DNA from: Epiperipatus broadwayi
Taxonomy: Eukaryota; Onychophora; Udeonychophora; Euonychophora; Peripatidae
DNA: 64,000 bases
Reading direction: 5' to 3'
Assembly: GCA_028023455.1 (NCBI GenBank)
Contig: JAQFVV010006231.1
Coordinates: forward strand, 8,322,036 to 8,386,035
Shown: positions 1-12,339 of the stretch, one piece after another
How positions within the stretch are numbered: position 1 is the first letter of the stretch
Layout of the letters: every line of letters begins with the position of its first letter
Notes under the pieces: model-generated
What the model saw: only the letters and a program-made list of their open reading frames with translations
Told to the model about the DNA's origin: nothing
Database searches by the model: none
Made by a program: the position numbers and the translations under genes

Positions 1-1673
1 ATAAATAAACATTCAATAATATATTTCTTTTCTGCCAGTGAAACTAAAGTAAAAGGATGCTAATTTTGATATTAAAATAATTTCTCAAACAAAATTTTTT
101 TTATAAAAAATTTAAGAAATAAATCATCTGATTGAAAAGCCTTAGTTAATAGGCAAAATCTAGAAGCCAGTCTGGAGATGGAAATTTAAATGCAATATTA
201 TCTGATAACTAACTATTCAATCTTACTATAGGTGGCACTAGAGTAGAGATTTAAGGACTTATAACTGATATCAAATATTTAATTCTTGGTAAAAGGGAAA
301 AATACATGCGTTTGTATGTTTATTTTATTACAAATAAGACATTTAAACATATAGTGCAATTTAAGTGATGACATATCAATTGATTCGCCTTTTTAATAGG
401 ATATATAGGGTAGCTAAGAACTTTTTATAGAATTTTATCCTGAATTTCCACGTTATTGACACTTCAATATTGAGAATCTCCGTTTGCCATTTCAGTTAAG
501 TGTCTCTTGAAATCCACATGCACACATATATTAGTTATTTAATGTTAAGTCTATACAAATCATCTGCATACATGAATCTTGACAATGTAAGTACATTTAA
601 ATTATATTTGTATATTGTTTAGATCCATAAATTACTAAAACTTGCTCCATTTTGACAATTGGCAAGCTTGATGAGTACTGTTTTCTTCACTGTTTCTATG
701 GGAAGAGCTGTTAGAAAAGCATTTTTTTATTGTTTAATTTACAAAAATCGTTTGTCACATAGATCTAGACCATGTAAGACCATTTGAATTCTTGATAATC
801 TATTTAAAGAATATTAATAATGAAAATTGTTGATTTAATACTATCCTGCTGTACTAGGATTTATCAATACAATTTTTTTTTTTTTGGCCATCATCTTATT
901 GTAATGGATTTCAACTACGTATTTGTTAGTATGAATGCCTAAACATTGTATTATAAAAAGTCCTCATAAAATTTAATTTTAGATTTAAAGCTAAAAAGAT
1001 GTGTACCAATTGTTATAATTTTTAGAACACCCAGTACTATCCTCACTAAATTTTGCAAATATATAATTGTTTCTAATAATATCATTATGCTGAATGAGGT
1101 ATTGATTTCACTATTTTACATTTCAGTCCAACAACTATAATGTACAGAATTGTCTTTTCAGAATGGCTACTACCATTTCATTTATTTCTATGGATTTTAA
1201 ACTAAATTATAGTTTCTGCTTTTGAGTTATTGTTTTTTTTTTTATGTTTATATGAACTTTTTTCTTGAAATAATCCATTTTTTGATCATTCTACCATTTT
1301 GAAGTTAAAAAATAAATAAATAATGAATTATGAAATGAAATTACATTCCTAATAGTGTTTTATTTATTTATATTTCTACATGCAAATTATATTTTTAAAA
1401 TTATCTTTATAATAAAAAATATCAGTTTTCATTATGACTATATTTTATTTTAAACTACAATCTTTTAGTGTTTAAAAAGAAACACTTTTTTTACTTGTAA
1501 TATAATGATCAATTAACACAACATAAATACTTGAATTTATATTATTTGTGATTTAATTCTTAACATTTACATAGAATTTCAGAATTCTCAATATTTATGT
1601 AGAATTAATTATTTTCAATACTTACAAGGAAAAAAATATATTAATTTATTTTAAATTGAAGATTTTGTAAAAT
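1..1673. other. AT-rich non-coding DNA downstream of the host exon
   Basis: There is no ORF of note and no recognisable transposon. The sequence is A/T homopolymers and unique AT-rich DNA. The end nearest the exon (about 1645-1673) would be the 3' UTR of the minus-strand gene. Confidence 0.5.
1645..1650 (-). promoter_or_regulatory. AATAAA polyadenylation signal
   Basis: The plus strand reads TTTATT, giving AATAAA on the minus strand about 25 nt after the TGA of the exon at 1674-1757. The hexamer is common by chance in AT-rich DNA; its spacing to the stop codon is what supports it. Confidence 0.4.
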
Positions 1674-1757
1674 TCAGTCTTCATTTCTGAAGGCATCTCT
1701 TAAATATTTCAAATCTGGATCTTGTAATATTACCCAACTAGCATCTGACCATGAATT
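1674..1757 (-). CDS. probable terminal coding exon of an unidentified host gene
   Basis: Read on the minus strand, a pyrimidine-rich tract ending in TTTCAG (a good 3' splice acceptor) is followed by 84 nt with one open frame ending in TGA. The frame encodes a 26-residue C-terminus in two parts, SWSDASWVILQDP and DLKYLRDAFRNED, which looks like real protein (balanced composition, alternating hydrophobic and charged residues) and not like translated AT-rich noise. An AATAAA polyadenylation signal lies about 25 nt past the stop. The acceptor, reading frame and polyA signal together support a last exon. I do not recognise the protein family, and I could not find the preceding exon in the window, so the intron may run far to the right. 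The alternative is a chance open stretch. Confidence 0.6.
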   Translation of the reverse strand, partial: NSWSDASWVILQDPDLKYLRDAFRNED

Positions 1758-4599
1758 CTGAAATTATACAAAATGCAAAAAAAAATAAAAATTAACCAAC
1801 TATTTAAAAAACATTTCACTTAACTTATAAATTTTTATCTAGATTTGTTGATAGAAATAAGATTGTACATAAAATCAATTGAATTGTATGTCTACTGAAG
1901 AGAATATATATCTAATATTAAAAATTAAACTCATAAATGCTAAAGAAAGTAATTATGAAGATATGTTTATCTCGATGTCTGACATTTCTACGATCAGTGA
2001 TTATTTAAAACTCATTTTGTAAACTGAAAGAATTATTATAGGACAATATAAATTTAAAAAAAAGGATCAAAATCCAATCACGTCAGACCAATTAAAAACT
2101 AATACAAAAAAGTTGCCATATAACAATTCAGCAAACACAAAAAAATAATAGGATTTGGTCTTCTTCTCTTTTTTTTTTTAATTATGATTAAATAGATTTT
2201 ATATTAAGTAAAAACTAACAAAGACTAAAAGATTGGGTAATGATTGCACAGAAGCAAACATCAAAACTACTTAGAAAATAATTTCAAATATAAAATTCTT
2301 TTGAAATTTTCTAAAGATTTTGATAAATAACCAGTTACTCTATACTAAGTTTATAAAACCAGAATCATTCTAAATTTCAATAATAAATGATTAACCTATC
2401 AATTCTGCAAGAAATAAGAAAGATGTAGTGATCACAAGTCATTGTAAACATTAGAAAATATCTAAAGAATGACAAAAGATCACAGTAATACAATGACACA
2501 AAACTAATGTACAATGTAATGTCTATTATCAAGTATTATAGGCAATAATGAATCACCAACTAAGTTTATCGATTACTGCTATAAGTTAACTTCAATATTT
2601 TTACTGCACTTCTATTCTAAATGAAGAACCAACATTTTTATAAAGCTTCAATTAACATTAAAAATTACAGTTTTACAGTTACTTTAAATAATTAAAACAT
2701 ATTTTCTGCTTTTTATTTTACTATTTAGTTAGGTATCTGACCACCATTCAAATATTATTATATTTGGTTGTTTGATTTATAAATTATTACAAATCTAGTT
2801 TGAATATTGTTGCTAAAATTTTGGTATATTTTATTCATTAGAAAATGGAATGATGATCACACAAAAGGCTTATAGCTGGAAGTGAAAAAACATTCTAGAA
2901 ACTTTATATAGAGTAAAAAAAAATTCAATAAATGTTGGTTAAGAATATTATCCCATGCAAAATAAAAAAGACTTATTAAGAAAATTAATCCTGAATTATC
3001 CACCAAAACTAATTATTTTCTAGAAGAAAAAAAATACTTTAGACCAAAAAAATTGTATAAATAGCTTCTAATAATGATATTTCACTGATCACTAATGACA
3101 ATAAATCAGAAGTCAATTTAACTCATCTAAGAAACCCAAATATTAATATTAAAGTTTTTCTTATTATGTGATAAAAAAAATAATTCTAAAAGTATAGTTC
3201 TTTCATGAATTACCAATAAATCTAAATTAATATTAAAAAATGGACACACAGTTTCAAAGACATCAATTTCTTCACAAAAACACTTAACATGGAGTAGTAG
3301 AAAATCATCTAATTGAAACCAACCAGTGGACTCTTCTCTTTACAAACAATGGCAACTCAAAAGTTCAAAGTATTCAGATTTATAGTGAGGTAACAAACAT
3401 CTAACTCATCTGTAAAATTAAATCCATTTAAGAGAGATAATTTGATCCAAATCAAGATTCCAAAAACTTAAAATCAAAAATATATTTTCTATATTTTACA
3501 TTAGACCATTCAATGATGCAAAACCACATGGTACATCTTTTATAGGTTAAAATATTAGAGAATATATTACCTTCATTTCATTGCTTCAAGTGAAATGTTT
3601 CTTGGGTATTATATACAAATCAATAGACAACTATATCTGTAAAACATTAGAGTTAGTTGCTCAATAGTTCCAGAATTTACTATGTATTGAAAGATCCATA
3701 CTCAATCACAGTAAAAAATTATTCATATTTCAATGAAATTTTGCTTGCAAATATACTCTGATGCATCAAAAGAAATCTTATCAGTTCTTGAATTTCAAAT
3801 GTTAGTAATCCATAATAAAATCTATAAACTAAAATTAATAATTTCAATTTTAGCAATGAAAAATCCACTGATGATCTTTTATATATGTTATTTCATCTAT
3901 GCACAATAAAGGCATTTGAGTCAACTGCTTCAAATCATCTAGTAGATGAGTAATATATTAATGCCAAACAGTATTCATTTCATTATAATATATTGCCATA
4001 CCTCTGAAACATATTATAATAATATTTTAAAATACAAAATTCTCCAAATAATATAATTATATAATAATGGTATGCAAGAACTTGCCAATGAATTTGATGA
4101 AGACCTATTAAATATACCTTAAATAAATAACCATGAGGGACCTATCTATGGAATAATGAATTACTACAATTCTACATAGACAAATCTCAGTGATAAGAAG
4201 ATTAGTTGAGATGCCAAAAAATTCCAAGATTACCATTTTAACTATATTCAATGCAAATAAAAACCCTACATCAAAAAAAAATAGTTTCTAATGGGATAAA
4301 CATATAATTCAGATCACAAATTTAGTATAGAAAACAATATTTGAGATGAGTATGGTGACAGGAAATGGTTCAGAAGACTAAAGAAAATGGAACATGTCTA
4401 ATCCTGATTAATGAACTTTGGCTGTATCACAATAGTAGTGATAAGTGATAGAAATTAAAATTCCTTGAATAAGGTGCATAAAGTAATAAAATCCTGTATA
4501 AAAAAATACACTCTGTATTCGGTCTTACATAAACAAAATTCAATAATAATACAAACTTCGTTAAACTCTAACACCTTTTGAAATTTATATAATCTAAAT
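1758..4599. other. AT-rich DNA, probably intron of the minus-strand gene
   Basis: No ORF over 60 codons and no transposon termini were recognised. If the exon at 1674-1757 is real, this stretch is at least partly its upstream intron. Confidence 0.4.
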
Positions 4600-5134
4600 C
4601 AGTGGTCTTCAACCTTTTCACACCTGCGGACCAGTAAAAATAAGGATAAGGTTTCACGGCCTGGCAAAAATAAGAATAAGATTTGCGGAATGGCAGAAGT
4701 TTATAGATAAATTTTCTTAAAGATGTAAACTGCTTAGCTTTAGATGAGCATAATTGTTATAACTGATCAAAACAACAATGTTAAATATACAAGATGAAAT
4801 TATATATATATATGGAGTTTGCATAATAAAAAACTTTATTTTTTAATTTTGAATTTTTTTAGAAAAGTAATAACAATTTTAATTCTACCCCCTCCCCCCC
4901 CATAAACATCTGTGATAACTAAAAAAACAAATTAATTTATGTATGATTGATTAGATTTTGTTTTCGTTCTGTTCTTTTTTTTTAATTGGGTAAAAATGAG
5001 ATGGAAAAATAAAAATTGTTTATATTAATTAAGTTTAAACTCTTATTATTTTGTTATTACAAACTTTTCTGCAGCCCGGCAGAAAACGTCTGCGGCCCAG
5101 CACCGGTCCGCAGACCGAGGGTTGAAGACCACTG
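4600..5134. mobile_element. non-autonomous hAT-type MITE
   Basis: The 535-bp element begins CAGTGGTCTTCAACC and ends with its inverse GGTTGAAGACCACTG. Both ends continue with partly matching sequence (CTGCGGACC on each side). It is flanked by the perfect 8-bp duplication ATCTAAAT (4592-4599 and 5135-5142). CAGTGG-type ends, CGGACC subterminal motifs and 8-bp duplications are diagnostic of hAT elements. The interior is AT-rich with no transposase, so movement would depend on an element elsewhere. The 69-codon minus-strand ORF near the right end is mostly terminal repeat and is not a gene. Confidence 0.9.
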
Positions 5135-5215
5135 ATCTAAATAATAAATAGCAACTGATGTATTGTTGATAAGTTCTGAATTCATTTCTGGAGTAACTGT
5201 CATTCTTCCCTGATT

Positions 5216-5827
5216 GAGATGCTTGTCTTACATTTATATTTTTATACATATGCATGGTCTACTCGGATGTAAAAATACATTAATAATAGTTGATTACCTC
5301 TCATCATATCAAAGAACCAAAATCATATATCATGGAAAAATCTTAATTCTAAGGTTCAACATTTTTCTCTATATCTTAATAAATTCTGTTTATACCAAAG
5401 AATGCATAACACCATTCCAGAGATGCTTGTCTTACATTTATATTTTTATACATATGCATGGTCTACTCGGATGTAAAAATACATTAATAATAGTTGATTA
5501 CCTCTCATCATATCAAAGAACCAAAATCATATATCATGGAAAAATCTTAATTCTAAGGTTCAACATTTTTCTCTATATCTTAATAAATTCTGAGTATACC
5601 AAAGAATGCATAACACCATTCCAGAGATGCTTGTCTTACATTTATATTTTTATACATATGCATGGTCTACTCGGATGTAAAAATACATTAATAATAGTTG
5701 ATTACCTCTCATCATATCAAAGAACCAAAATCATATATCATGGAAAAATCTTAATTCTAAGGTTCAACATTTTTCTCTATATCTTAATAAATTCTGTTTA
5801 TACCAAAGAATGCATATACACCATTCT
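5216..5827. repeat. tandem repeat, three copies of 204 bp
   Basis: Three near-identical copies start at 5216, 5420 and 5624 with GAGATGCTTGTCTTAC. Copies differ by only a few bases (for example CTGTTTATACC against CTGAGTATACC). Because 204 is divisible by three and one copy lacks a stop in one frame, the array reads open for about 206 codons. That is a consequence of the period and not evidence of a gene. Confidence 0.95.
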
Positions 5828-6989
5828 CAAATGATTTACTTAAAAATCCTATGCAGTTTTACATTAAGTGAGATCAAACTAAATGCTTAACTGTCCTAAT
5901 GATAAATATGCTAAGAAAACAAATTTAAAAAATTAGATTATATATGTTTTGAGCCTATAATAATGATAAATTGAATAAAAATCTTAATATAAATTATCAA
6001 GTTTATTATGAGATTTTATGGCTGAAAAAAAAAAAAAAGAAATTTATTTTACATAAGAAGTTGCAAAAGATTTAAAAATAAAGAAATTATATCACTAATT
6101 TCTCAGTTCTTCAATATCAATGATGATTAATGATAACTAAATAGTTTTTATGTAAATACATCAATAATATACAGAAAATGTTAAAATTAAGAACTCTAAA
6201 GATTTAAACTTTCAAGTAGTGTAGATAGAGAAAAAATTAATGTAATTCACCATCATCATCACTATTCTAACTCCAAACATATAATAATAACAAAAAGATA
6301 CAAAAACAATGAATAAAAAGAGAGAGAAATTTTGTGATAATTATACAGGTCAAAATATTAAGTACAAATGTATTTACAGATTCAAACTTTTCTTCTTGAA
6401 AAGCTATATCTTGCTTTATTGTAATTCTCTCCTGCATTCTACCCATAGCAATACTTTCCCAATGAAAACAATCTGTGTAGAATTTTTTTAGAATGACTTA
6501 AAATAATTTTTATAAGATAAATCAAGGCTATCCAATATGAAATCATCCAAGGGTCTCATTTTAAAAAAATTATCCAAGGTTTGCATCGAAAATAATAAAT
6601 ATAATACATATATTACATTTTTGGAGAGTTCTACTTCAATTAATTTAGGAAGCATTTCAAAAATATAAAAAATAAAAGTTACGGTATTTAGAAAAGTTTT
6701 TATTAAAACTATGGACAAGATACAGTGACTGTTTATAAAATATCATTTAGTGAGAGTTTTGATAGTTCAGCTTCGTTTATTAAACTACTTATATCAATGT
6801 TGATGCTTGAAGATGACAATTGCAGTATCAAACCTCTACGCAGGCCACATAAATCTTCATGTGGCCCTTATGCTGTGTTTTGGATAACTCTGATATAAAT
6901 GAAGTCTTTTTCTCCCAAAAATATATTTTTAAAAAGTCTGTTATTATTTATTTTACATGCCTAATTCAATATCATCACATAAACACATA
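5828..6989. other. AT-rich DNA without recognised features
   Basis: Only short AT-biased ORFs occur here. Nothing was recognised except a slightly GC-richer patch near 6830-6870. Confidence 0.4.
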
Positions 6990-7260
6990 GAAGAATATAA
7001 TGATAAAACTTGCCATCATATTTTTAGAATATTACAGAGCTTCTTTATAAGTTTTTCAAATGCCATTAATTATATCAATAAATGTCCATGTCTCACTTCC
7101 ATATGCAAAATTACAGCCTTATATACAACTAATTTAGTTATGATAATTATATCGCCAAATGCAGCAATAGCACAATAAAGTCTATTTTGCATTTGAGCAT
7201 CCAAGTTTTTCAAGTTCTCAAAATCATCTAAGATAAAAGTTGCTGAAATAAAAGATTTTT
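6990..7260 (-). pseudogene. fossil LINE reverse transcriptase C-terminal fragment
   Basis: Minus-strand translation gives AIAAFGDIIITK, then KLVVYKAVIL and MAFEKLIKKLCNIL, separated by a degenerate stretch and a stop. This order resembles the region after the RT domain in RTE/CR1-like LINE proteins, where a 'K..VYKAVVLP.LLYG.E.WTL' segment precedes a 'LE.FH..CLR.IL..KW' segment. Only this part is recognisable; there is no endonuclease or RT core beside it. The assignment rests on my memory of the family pattern. Confidence 0.4.
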
Positions 7261-7865
7261 ATTAATAAAAATTATTAAACCAAAGTGTTTATGGATTGCC
7301 TTCAAAATACCAAGAATATTCTATAGATAAATGATTTTCAAATTTTATCAACTCACATAACCTTAAGATTATATATATATAGTGGAACTCTTACCACCCT
7401 CAGAAAAAAAAAATCATTGAAAAAAAAATGTGTGCAATTATGTGGAAAATGAAAAGAAAATTACTCTTTTTTTATTATTGAGCAATAACAGTTGTGATTT
7501 GTGCTTGCATTTTTGATACAAAATTATGACTGTAGCACATCCAATATTTCTATTTTGTTGTCATTGCTACATAGGTTGAAAACGATTTTTCATATAAGTA
7601 AGTTGTGGTGAAAGGCCTTAGGATCTTTATTGCTTTATTAGCGATTTCAGGATATTGTGACCAAAAATCAAGATTTTCTTGATAGCTGCTGGTATTTAAT
7701 ATCAAGCAGATTATCAATTAATTGCATTCTTTCCTTTATTAATAAATAATCTGACGCTGTAATTCTAAAATAGATTTTTAAATCAGTCATACAAATCAAT
7801 TACTTCTGGCAGAATTCTTTGACAGTTTTTTCTTTTCAATTAGTAAATCTGTTTTATCAAGTAAC

Positions 7866-7973
7866 TTTTTTTTTTCCTCGTGTGTCATAGCATTGGCCGA
7901 GAAGCGAACCCGCCAACCTGGGACAACTGCTTTCAAGGCAGCTGCACCGATCTCTCGACCACCAACGCTTGAC
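7866..7973 (-). mobile_element. retroposed tRNA-Ser-like sequence (SINE-like)
   Basis: On the minus strand this reads as a short leader, an 81-nt tRNA-like body, a trailer of about 13 nt and A10. The unit is bounded by the 11-bp direct repeat TATCAAGTAAC at 7855-7865 and 7974-7984. A 3' poly(A) plus a target-site duplication of this length is the signature of LINE-mediated retroposition. It is nested inside the hAT fossil and so is younger than it. Confidence 0.8.
7889..7969 (-). tRNA. tRNA-Ser(UGA)-like pseudogene within the retroposed unit
   Basis: The minus strand has a seven-base acceptor stem AGCGTTG/CAATGCT (one G-T pair). The anticodon stem GCTGC/GCAGT closes the loop CTTGAAA, giving anticodon TGA. 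There is a long variable region, and a degenerate B box GGTTCGCTTC in place of GGTTCGAATCC. The length of 81 nt suits a tRNA with a long variable arm. The T arm does not fold cleanly, so this is a pseudogene or SINE head and probably not a working tRNA. Confidence 0.6.
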
Positions 7974-8880
7974 TATCAAGTAACATTGTTATCCAAATTT
8001 GATATCATTCTGCATTAGGAAATTATTTTTTCAAAATATATGATGTCCACATATATAATTTTGAAAGAAATGCATTAATTGTTTCATGAATTTTAATAAT
8101 ATGCATCTTAAATCCTTGAAGAGATGTATTAATTTCATTTAAAAATGAAAATATATCTCCAAATAAGCTATCACGTTACCACACATTGTCATTTAATTTT
8201 GAAGCATAATCATGTTTATGTTCATTTAAAGAAATTCTTACTAAATCTTTTAAACTCAAAAAGTCAACTCAACATTTTTCCCATGAAAATCATTGCACTT
8301 CTGCATATTAAAGCAGGAATTTATGTTTGCTAAATAATTGCATAATAAAATAAATAATCATGAATTCATGTCTGGATTTGGAAAAATTTTTACATCCAAA
8401 TCTTCCTTAATAACTTTCAGTATTTGTTTAACCATGAGCCTATAGCAATGAAGACAGTAATGGGAATATTTAATGTCTGGAGCTATATTGCTCCTTTGTT
8501 TAGCCCCATTCCAAATTATTTTATGTTGATTCATGTAGTTATTAATAAGCTTGAAATTTTTTCCTTTGGTAGTTCTCTGTTAAAGATATTTTCAAACCAG
8601 CAACATCCATAGATTCATTCAGTTGATCATAAATGTTTGGAGAGAGGATTTTAAATGAGAAGTTAATTTGTCTTCACAAAATAGTGCTATTTCTTTAATA
8701 TATTTTGTGAATGAGATATTTTTACCATATTTTTCATAAAACTTATAGTATATTGTACTCAGCATAGAATTTAATTAACTTTTCAGCAAAGGAATATGCA
8801 TCAACTTCTTTATCATTTCAATAATTAACTTAAAAAGAAGCCTCAAAGAGATATTTGTTATTGAAATACATATGTTAAAA

Positions 8881-9082
8881 AAATAATATTATAGGTTAAA
8901 GAAAATTATACATATTGAATGTTAATACAATGAATAATAATGTAAAGTATAAAAGATATGATGTTAGAGTTAAATATTTAAAAGATTAATATAAGAGTAA
9001 AATAAAAAATGAGGTAAAAATAATATGATTATAGGAAGTATTAATTGATAAATATAGAAAAACAAATGTATAATACATAAAA
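8881..9082. other. AT-rich spacer
   Basis: Low-complexity AT-rich DNA with no recognised feature. Confidence 0.3.
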
Positions 9083-9540
9083 AGGTAATAAGTTATAAAT
9101 TGCACTTTCTGCAAACCGTCTGGATAGCAGCTGAATAAAGAGTTGAGTTTCCAGCGGTTTTCAAGTGAAGTATCTGATAAGAATGCTGCAGAGATGGAAG
9201 CTGTAAGGAGCTTAAGGCCAGTCACATACTATGAAGCATTCATGTGCAGCTAAACTGGACTGGGGCCAAGGTGTGTGTAAACTTTGCCCATTGTGAACCA
9301 TTTTTGTAGCAGCCAGCCTGAATGTACATCGAGGGAATGGAACATTAGCGAACTGTAGAAATAGAGTTGTTGTGGACTATTTGCTATTCTAATTATTTAA
9401 AAACATTATGTCTTAATATATATAGTCATACTTATGGACACATCAGGGGACTAACCCCAAAAGCGCTCAGCCTAATAATTCTTGTAATATTGAGCTTCAC
9501 ATGTTTGTGTAAAGCGCAATTTATAACTTACTACTCAAAG
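9083..9540. repeat. inverted pair of transposon-derived ends
   Basis: The segment at 9083-9109 (GTAATAAGTTATAAATTGCA) is inverted at about 9508-9533 (GCAATTTATAACTTACTAC). Both sides translate outward to 'QFITYY', as the minus-strand and plus-strand ORFs here show. The DNA between is noticeably less AT-rich than its surroundings. It looks like two oppositely oriented copies of one dispersed repeat's 3' end, or terminal inverted repeats of a small element. The family is not identified. Confidence 0.4.
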
Positions 9541-11589
9541 GTGAAATAAAAACAAAGATTTTATTTCAAAAAGGTAATAATTAAATAATGATTATAAGAT
9601 GTCTATATATAAAATGTAAAATAATATGTTCATGTTTATTTATATTCATGTATTTGTATTATGTTGGTTATAGTTCTGAAGAAGATTGCTGGGGTAATCA
9701 AAACTATCATATTAGGTTGTAAAAAAAGCATTGTAAACGTAATAAAGAACATAAATGAAATACAAATATTTAGAAATTGATTTTTTTTTATTGTTTTTCA
9801 GTTCATATTTTCATTGGGTATTCAATATTTTTATTACAAAAATTTGAATGAATGATCAGATTCCATATATCTTTTTAATTTTGTAGGATTTAAGCTACTA
9901 CTACTGCTGACTTTTTCACATTGAACATGTAACCCATTTGGTTTGTCTTATTCTCTGTCCTAAAAAAAACCAAATGTTATATAGTTTTAATTAAATTTTT
10001 CACTTTTAAGTGATTATTTTTCACAATCATTTTTTGTCATTAATTGATCTTTTCACTTAGATTGTGAAAGAAAATCATTAAAAGCAGCTGAAATTTCATT
10101 GTAAAATTGTTATAAAGTTAATTTAAAATTAAAACAAATAAGAATCAAAAAGAATTTATCTTGTTATAATTATTTCTGAATTCACAAAAATGAGCCAAAC
10201 TATATGAATTCTAGACTGGCTATAATTCAGTTATTGCATACAAGTACATTACTAGTAATGATTTCTGGCCACTAGAAATCTAAAAGCTGTGCATTTTGAC
10301 TGTTCACATGTGCTACTTTCAGATGTAGCCTATTGAAATATCTAGCCTGGATGCAAATCTCATCTATTTTTGTATTGAAAAATTTACACTGTTACACAAT
10401 GTTTTTGAATCTATGTTAACCAGACTTCTAATCCACAAATTTTAAAAATCAGCCATTTCACATGACCAAATTTTATTATTAACATCTGATTGAGAAAGGT
10501 CATAATGCTTATTTGTAAATATAATTTTATTACATAAATATAAATACTGTTTTAATACATAAAAATAAGTAATAATAGATATTTATAAAAATAAATTATT
10601 AGGAGTTATTAATTATTTTGATACATTTAATTTTTTTTTCTTCAAAAACTCAAATTTTGACTTTGACTTGTGGAACCCCTGAAGAGGTTGGCAGAATACT
10701 AGGATTCTGTGGAATACAGTTTGAAGATTATAACAATAGACAACTTTTGAATGGGGGAAAAATAGCATTCTGTAACTGTAGAATCCAGGAAAATGAAGTT
10801 CTTATTTTAACTTTTACTCTTTTCAAATTAAAAACGTTACATTAAACTTATATTGTACTTTGATGCCAATTTTATTCAAATCCATTTATAAACTAATACA
10901 AAAACTATTATCACTAAAATAGAAAACAAAGCTGAAGAAAAATAGTAAACAAAATTAATTCACATCTTTCCTTAACACCAATTTTTTCTACTAGCAGTAA
11001 TAACCTTACATTTCATTGCAACATGTAGAAATAGTATAATATCAATAACAAAGATCTATACTTCTTTGCTAATGAGACTAAACTGATCAATAAGAAATTA
11101 TGAATTATTAGGAAATAAATATAAATATGAATTATAGAATCACTATCATAAATTTCTAAAAAAAAAAAAAAACATTTTTGATATGGTCAAATTAATCTAT
11201 GTACAAATTTTTAAAGTTTACTCCATTTTTTTATTAATTCAAATGCTATCATTGTAGGATTTTTATATAAGAGGTCACAAATAGGTTGCATCAGCTAGCA
11301 CAATGAATTCATTGGCTCTTATTTCTGAATTTTAAGACCAAAATACATTATGACCTTTTTCTCATATGACAGATAGTTCTTAACTGAGATATCTGATTTT
11401 TTTTTTTTTGCAAATAGGATGAATTTATGATTGAATGCTCATTCTCTTTTATATTTACGATCATGCTAAACAATAGTGGCTTTCATATCCCAGAAATAAT
11501 AAAAAAAAGGGAACAATTGATAATTAAAGATAGTGGATGCTAAAAATCATAAAGTTATAGACTAAATGGTACTAATACCTATAATACAA
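9541..11589. other. AT-rich DNA; no gene recognised
   Basis: A 75-codon plus-strand ORF at 10618-10845 contains a less AT-rich segment (TCGTPEEVGRILGFCG) that I do not recognise; it could be a transposon scrap. Nothing else stands out. Confidence 0.35.
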
Positions 11590-11996
11590 TCCACTGCTTG
11601 ATGGCGCTGGTTTTTGCCCAATGCATATCAATATGCTGTTCCCTGTCGCTCAACAGCCACTCTTCTCAACACCATCCGTGAAAACATCAAGTCCGCATCT
11701 ACCATCTGCTCGGACTGTTTGAAAGGTTACAAGACCACTGATCTTGACCAGCAGGATTTACCCATCTGTCAGTTAACTATCGTTACAATTTCATGGACCC
11801 CAGAACAGGTTCTCACACTCAAACCATCGAGAGGTTTTGGGTTCTACTGAAGTGGCAGAACAGCAAACTCTGTGGCACAGCATGCCAATGTCTGCAAAAT
11901 TATCTGGCTAAGTTTATTTGGAAACATCTTCATAAAGACCATGACATTTTTAAAGCCATATTGCATGAAATGACCACCCACCCAAGTAACTAGTCT
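11590..11996 (+). pseudogene. partial Merlin/IS1016-type (ISXO2-like) DDE transposase
   Basis: Two overlapping plus-strand frames make one domain. The first (11614-11790) has ATLLNTIRENI and TICSDCLKGY, the latter containing the second catalytic Asp. The second (11793-11993) starts MDPRTGSHTQTIERFW, matching the hallmark 'VDP.TGAHT..IE..W' of ISXO2-like transposases with the catalytic Glu, then continues into the C-terminal helix LAKFIWKH. A frameshift near 11790 separates them. The N-terminal part with the first Asp and the zinc finger is missing. Composition is clearly less AT-rich than the flanks. Terminal inverted repeats were not identified. Merlin is a DNA transposon family found in animals; this copy cannot be active. 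Confidence 0.85.
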
Positions 11997-12339
11997 ACAA
12001 ACTCACTAACAACTTGTTTTATTTTGGCAAATGTTTTGGTCAACTGTTGGTTCATTGCCCTGTGTTCAGGAGAAATAGTTCTGTTATGATTTGTACTCAT
12101 ATGTCATTAATAAATTTATTTATTCAATGAATCTGTTTTGTGGTTGTGATTATTTTGTGTAAGTCAATTAACATGCAGAATGTTAGTGTTGAAGGGTAGG
12201 GGGTTGAGGAAAGTAAGGCAGTGTTTGTTTGACTGTTTTTAATTATTCCAAATCAAACAACACGTTTTTTGGGGGAAGATAATTGACTATTTTGATTGAT
12301 ATAAAAAAAAAAAAAAAAAGCCTTTTCATTACATTTTTT

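Larger units (their letters stand above)
7440..8880 (-). pseudogene. fossil hAT-superfamily transposase (ZBED5/GTF2IRD2-like)
   Basis: The minus strand carries scattered in-frame islands. The clearest is LFGDIFSFLNEINTSLQGF, followed by INAFLSKLYMW (about 8060-8170). This matches the 'LAYLADIF.HLN.LN..LQG...FLKKLELW' block of domesticated-type hAT transposases. Upstream islands include LLYAEVQ-FSWEK, resembling the 'LLHTEVRWLSRGKV' block, and an IKFYAEYN-like stretch near 8740. Many stops and frameshifts make it non-functional. The C-terminal half is interrupted by a retroposed tRNA-like sequence. No terminal repeats were found. Confidence 0.55.

Noticed and set aside
10618-10845. 75-codon ORF with a less AT-rich segment
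   Set aside because: It is not recognised, has no splice signals, and flanks give no support for a gene.
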